A stretch of 64,000 nt of DNA, taken from assembly GCF_023100845.1 (NCBI RefSeq), contig NZ_CP095864.1, positions 1,302,001 through 1,366,000 of the forward strand, given 5' to 3'. This stretch comes from Gordonia sp. PP30 (GTDB taxonomy: Bacteria; Actinomycetota; Actinomycetes; Mycobacteriales; Mycobacteriaceae). Under the pieces are notes generated by a model. It did not search any database and was not told the origin of the DNA. It saw only the letters and a program-made list of their open reading frames with translations. How positions within the stretch are numbered: the stretch's first letter is position 1; each line of letters opens with the position of its first letter. The position numbers were made by a program, and so were the translations under genes. Of this stretch, positions 62,337 to 64,000 are shown in pieces.

Positions 62337-63602
62337 TCAGCCGCGGCGGACCAGGCGCTCCTCGAAGTCGCCGACCAGGGCGCGCCACGACTCGGACTCG
62401 TTGTCGAACGGACCGGACGGGGCGAGCCGGTTCGGGTCCGGCTTGATGGCGTAGTCGACGAACCAGCCGAGCGGCGTGGTGGTGCGCAGCGCCTCGTCGA
62501 CGGTGTCGATCCCGGCGAAGTCGGCGGCGTCGGTGAGCAGTTCGACGGCCAGATCGAGCTGGCGGCTGTCGACGCGGCGGGGACCTTCGAGCATGTCCTC
62601 GTCGATGCCGGGCAGCGCGTACTCGTTCTCCGGCAGCACGTCGTAGGTCAGTTCGCCGGCGTTCGCCATCGACTGGACCTCGTCGTAGGTGGACACGCGC
62701 GCGAGCTCATGGCTGTTGGATTCGGCCAGGTAGCGGGTGAGGGCGCGCTCGGAGCTGAATCCGTAGATGGTGCCCTTGCCCCCCAGGAAGACCGGCTTGT
62801 CGCCCACGTAGCAGCGCAGCGTGAGGAACTCGCCCTCGTCGGTGAAGATCCGGATCGGGTCGATGCCGACCTCGGCCCAGAAGCCCTCGTCCTCGTCTTC
62901 CTCGTCGAGGTCGTCCGCGTCGTCCTGCTCGTCGTCGGTGTCCTCGTCGTCGCTGAGCGGATCCACCGGCTCGAACTCCGGCTCGTCCTCGTCCTCGGCG
63001 GAGGCGGCGGCATCCAGCTCGTCCTCGGCGACGACGAGGGCCTCGGCGTCGACCTCGGGGGTGGTGACGACGTCGTCGAGCGCGTCGATCACGTCGTCCC
63101 AGTGCTTGGCGATCAGGCGGCCGATACGCACCCACAGGTCCACGCCCTCGCGGCCGTGGAAGTTGTCGGTGCCGACGGTGACGGCGCCCAGGATGGGGTT
63201 GGCGGTGAAGAACTTGGTGACCGGGGTCAGCTCGCAGACCTCACCGATGATGCGGGTGATCTCCAGGGCGTTCTCGAGCTCCGCGATCACCTCGCCGCGC
63301 GGATCCTCGGCGGCCAGCTCCGGCACGCCGATCAGGTCGTAGCTGTGCTTGTCGTCCGGGATCAGTTCCTCGGCCTTGAGCTTCCGGACCGTGTCCCACT
63401 GGGGATGATCGGCCAGGTCGTTGTCGTCGTCGGTGCGGACGAACGCGGCCAGCGCGGCGACCGAATCGAACCCGTAGAGGTCCTCCTCGAGCCCGAGGAA
63501 GGCCTCCCACTCGTCGTCGCCTTCGCGCCAGCGCGGGGCCCACAGGGTGAACAGGTTGCCATCGGTGAGTCCGAGCTCGATGGGGACGATGTCTCCGGCC
63601 AT
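62337..63602 (-). CDS. conserved actinobacterial protein, Rv3311-like
   Basis: This 421-residue soluble protein starts at ATG 63602 (MAGDIVPIELGLTDGNLFTL); an in-frame ATG at 63608 is an alternative. WAPRWREGDDEWEAFLGLEED is typical of mycobacterial Rv3311, which has nearly the same length and also neighbours add. A strongly acidic linker (about residues 200-235, runs of Asp and Glu) divides two globular halves, and the second half contains GDKPVFLGGKGTIYGFSSER. The function is unknown. It is convergent with add and lies 10 bp behind the NlpC/P60 gene. Confidence 0.8.
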   Translation of the reverse strand: MAGDIVPIELGLTDGNLFTLWAPRWREGDDEWEAFLGLEEDLYGFDSVAALAAFVRTDDDNDLADHPQWDTVRKLKAEELIPDDKHSYDLIGVPELAAEDPRGEVIAELENALEITRIIGEVCELTPVTKFFTANPILGAVTVGTDNFHGREGVDLWVRIGRLIAKHWDDVIDALDDVVTTPEVDAEALVVAEDELDAAASAEDEDEPEFEPVDPLSDDEDTDDEQDDADDLDEEDEDEGFWAEVGIDPIRIFTDEGEFLTLRCYVGDKPVFLGGKGTIYGFSSERALTRYLAESNSHELARVSTYDEVQSMANAGELTYDVLPENEYALPGIDEDMLEGPRRVDSRQLDLAVELLTDAADFAGIDTVDEALRTTTPLGWFVDYAIKPDPNRLAPSGPFDNESESWRALVGDFEERLVRRG

Positions 63603-63612
63603 GCGCATGAGA

Positions 63613-64000
63613 CTACCGGGGCCGGTAGAAGCCTTCGAACTGCTGGTCCAGATTCGCGGTGCGAATGGCACTGACCTGTACCGGATCTCCGGCCTCGACC
63701 ATCTGGCCGTTGCCGATGACCATCGCGACGTGGCCGCTCCAGACCGCGAGATCGCCCGGCCGCAAGTCCGACTGCGAGACCCGGAAACCGGCGGTGTCCT
63801 GGTCCTGCGCGAGCCGGGGGAGCTCGAGTCCGGCCTGCCGGTAGGCCCATTGCGTGAGCCCGCTGCAATCGAAGCCGGCCGGCGTGGTGCCGCCCCACAC
63901 GTACGGGACGCCACGCTGGCTCAGTGCGGCACGGACCGCCGTCGCCGCCCGCTGATTGGGCGCGTACGCCACCGACCCGTCCGGGAGCCGGATCGGCACC
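63613..64000 (-). CDS. NlpC/P60 peptidoglycan hydrolase, N-terminus beyond the window
   Basis: The last 129 codons of a gene that runs off the window end. The NlpC/P60 domain is complete: FDCSGLTQWAYRQAG has the catalytic Cys, WSGHVAMVIGNGQMVEA the catalytic His, and PGDLAVW precedes it as usual. Such enzymes (RipA/RipB relatives) cut between D-Glu and diaminopimelate in peptidoglycan stems. The upstream part would tell whether it is secreted and has a binding domain. It is probably cotranscribed with the Rv3311-like gene. Confidence 0.93.
   Translation of the reverse strand, partial: VPIRLPDGSVAYAPNQRAATAVRAALSQRGVPYVWGGTTPAGFDCSGLTQWAYRQAGLELPRLAQDQDTAGFRVSQSDLRPGDLAVWSGHVAMVIGNGQMVEAGDPVQVSAIRTANLDQQFEGFYRPR

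Overview
The window is high-GC actinobacterial chromosome. The gene set points to the mycolic-acid lineage (Mycobacteriales/Corynebacteriales, most like Gordonia): a LexA-type imuA'/imuB/dnaE2 mutasome, DUF222/HNH (13E12-type) genes, two cutinase-family secreted hydrolases, an AcrA1-like double short-chain reductase, DUF3017 beside folD, sdhCDAB order, an Rv3311-like protein and an NlpC/P60 peptidase. The genus is an inference. I see no tRNA, rRNA, CRISPR array or phage module.

Layout. 1-4 kb: an envelope-stress type sensor set (divergent PspC protein, PspC-histidine kinase, LuxR response regulator) and two paralogous small membrane proteins. 4-8 kb: SOS-controlled imuA'-imuB and a divergent carbon-nitrogen hydrolase. 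8-13 kb: a PLP fold-III enzyme with an AcrA1-like reductase, a DUF1295 protein with an MmcQ/YjbR protein, and a membrane protein/winged-helix regulator pair with its operators. 13-16.5 kb: dnaE2 behind a second SOS box. 16.9-22.7 kb: an amino-sugar operon (nagB, PTS EIIBCA, murQ, MurP-like PTS EIIBCA) for uptake of MurNAc-type sugars and their conversion to glycolytic intermediates.

22.7-31.7 kb is an accessory zone. An IS30-type remnant was hit by an ISL3 element (8-bp duplication GGAAATCA), which was itself hit by an IS1380-type element (4-bp duplication CTAG). A second IS1380 copy in the opposite orientation (duplication TTAG) splits a type I restriction-like PD-(D/E)XK nuclease gene. Between them lie an HNH gene and trmL. 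A decayed second copy of the trmL 5' end lies beyond the nuclease gene, so the nuclease sits in an islet bounded by trmL and its displaced start.

31.7-41.2 kb: a DUF2892 membrane protein behind a CsoR/CstR-like palindrome, a PASTA-like lipoprotein, folD-DUF3017, metX-metY, two cutinase-family genes, an MFS exporter and a VIT1-type transporter. 41.3-46.2 kb is a rearranged locus: a truncated alcohol dehydrogenase abuts a broken GAF/AAA regulator, next to an aldehyde dehydrogenase, a membrane protein with an abnormal N-terminus and an enoyl-CoA hydratase. 46.2-64 kb is mostly core: xth, trpS, YhjD-like protein, D-Ala-D-Ala carboxypeptidase, sdhCDAB with an IdeR-like box, cdd-deoA, an F420-type luciferase-like oxidoreductase, two paralogous membrane proteins, a second HNH gene, add, an Rv3311-like protein and the 3' part of an NlpC/P60 gene.

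Themes. The DNA-damage genes share SOS boxes, and dnaE2 looks leaderless. Several other genes also have a -10-like hexamer 6-7 nt before the start codon. Short dispersed elements related to CTTCGAC..GCTCAGG occur between genes and inside coding sequences. I did not find a clearly new multi-gene system. The best leads are the nested insertion history, the split nuclease with a hairpin over its ribosome-binding site, the trmL-bounded islet, and several operator sites.
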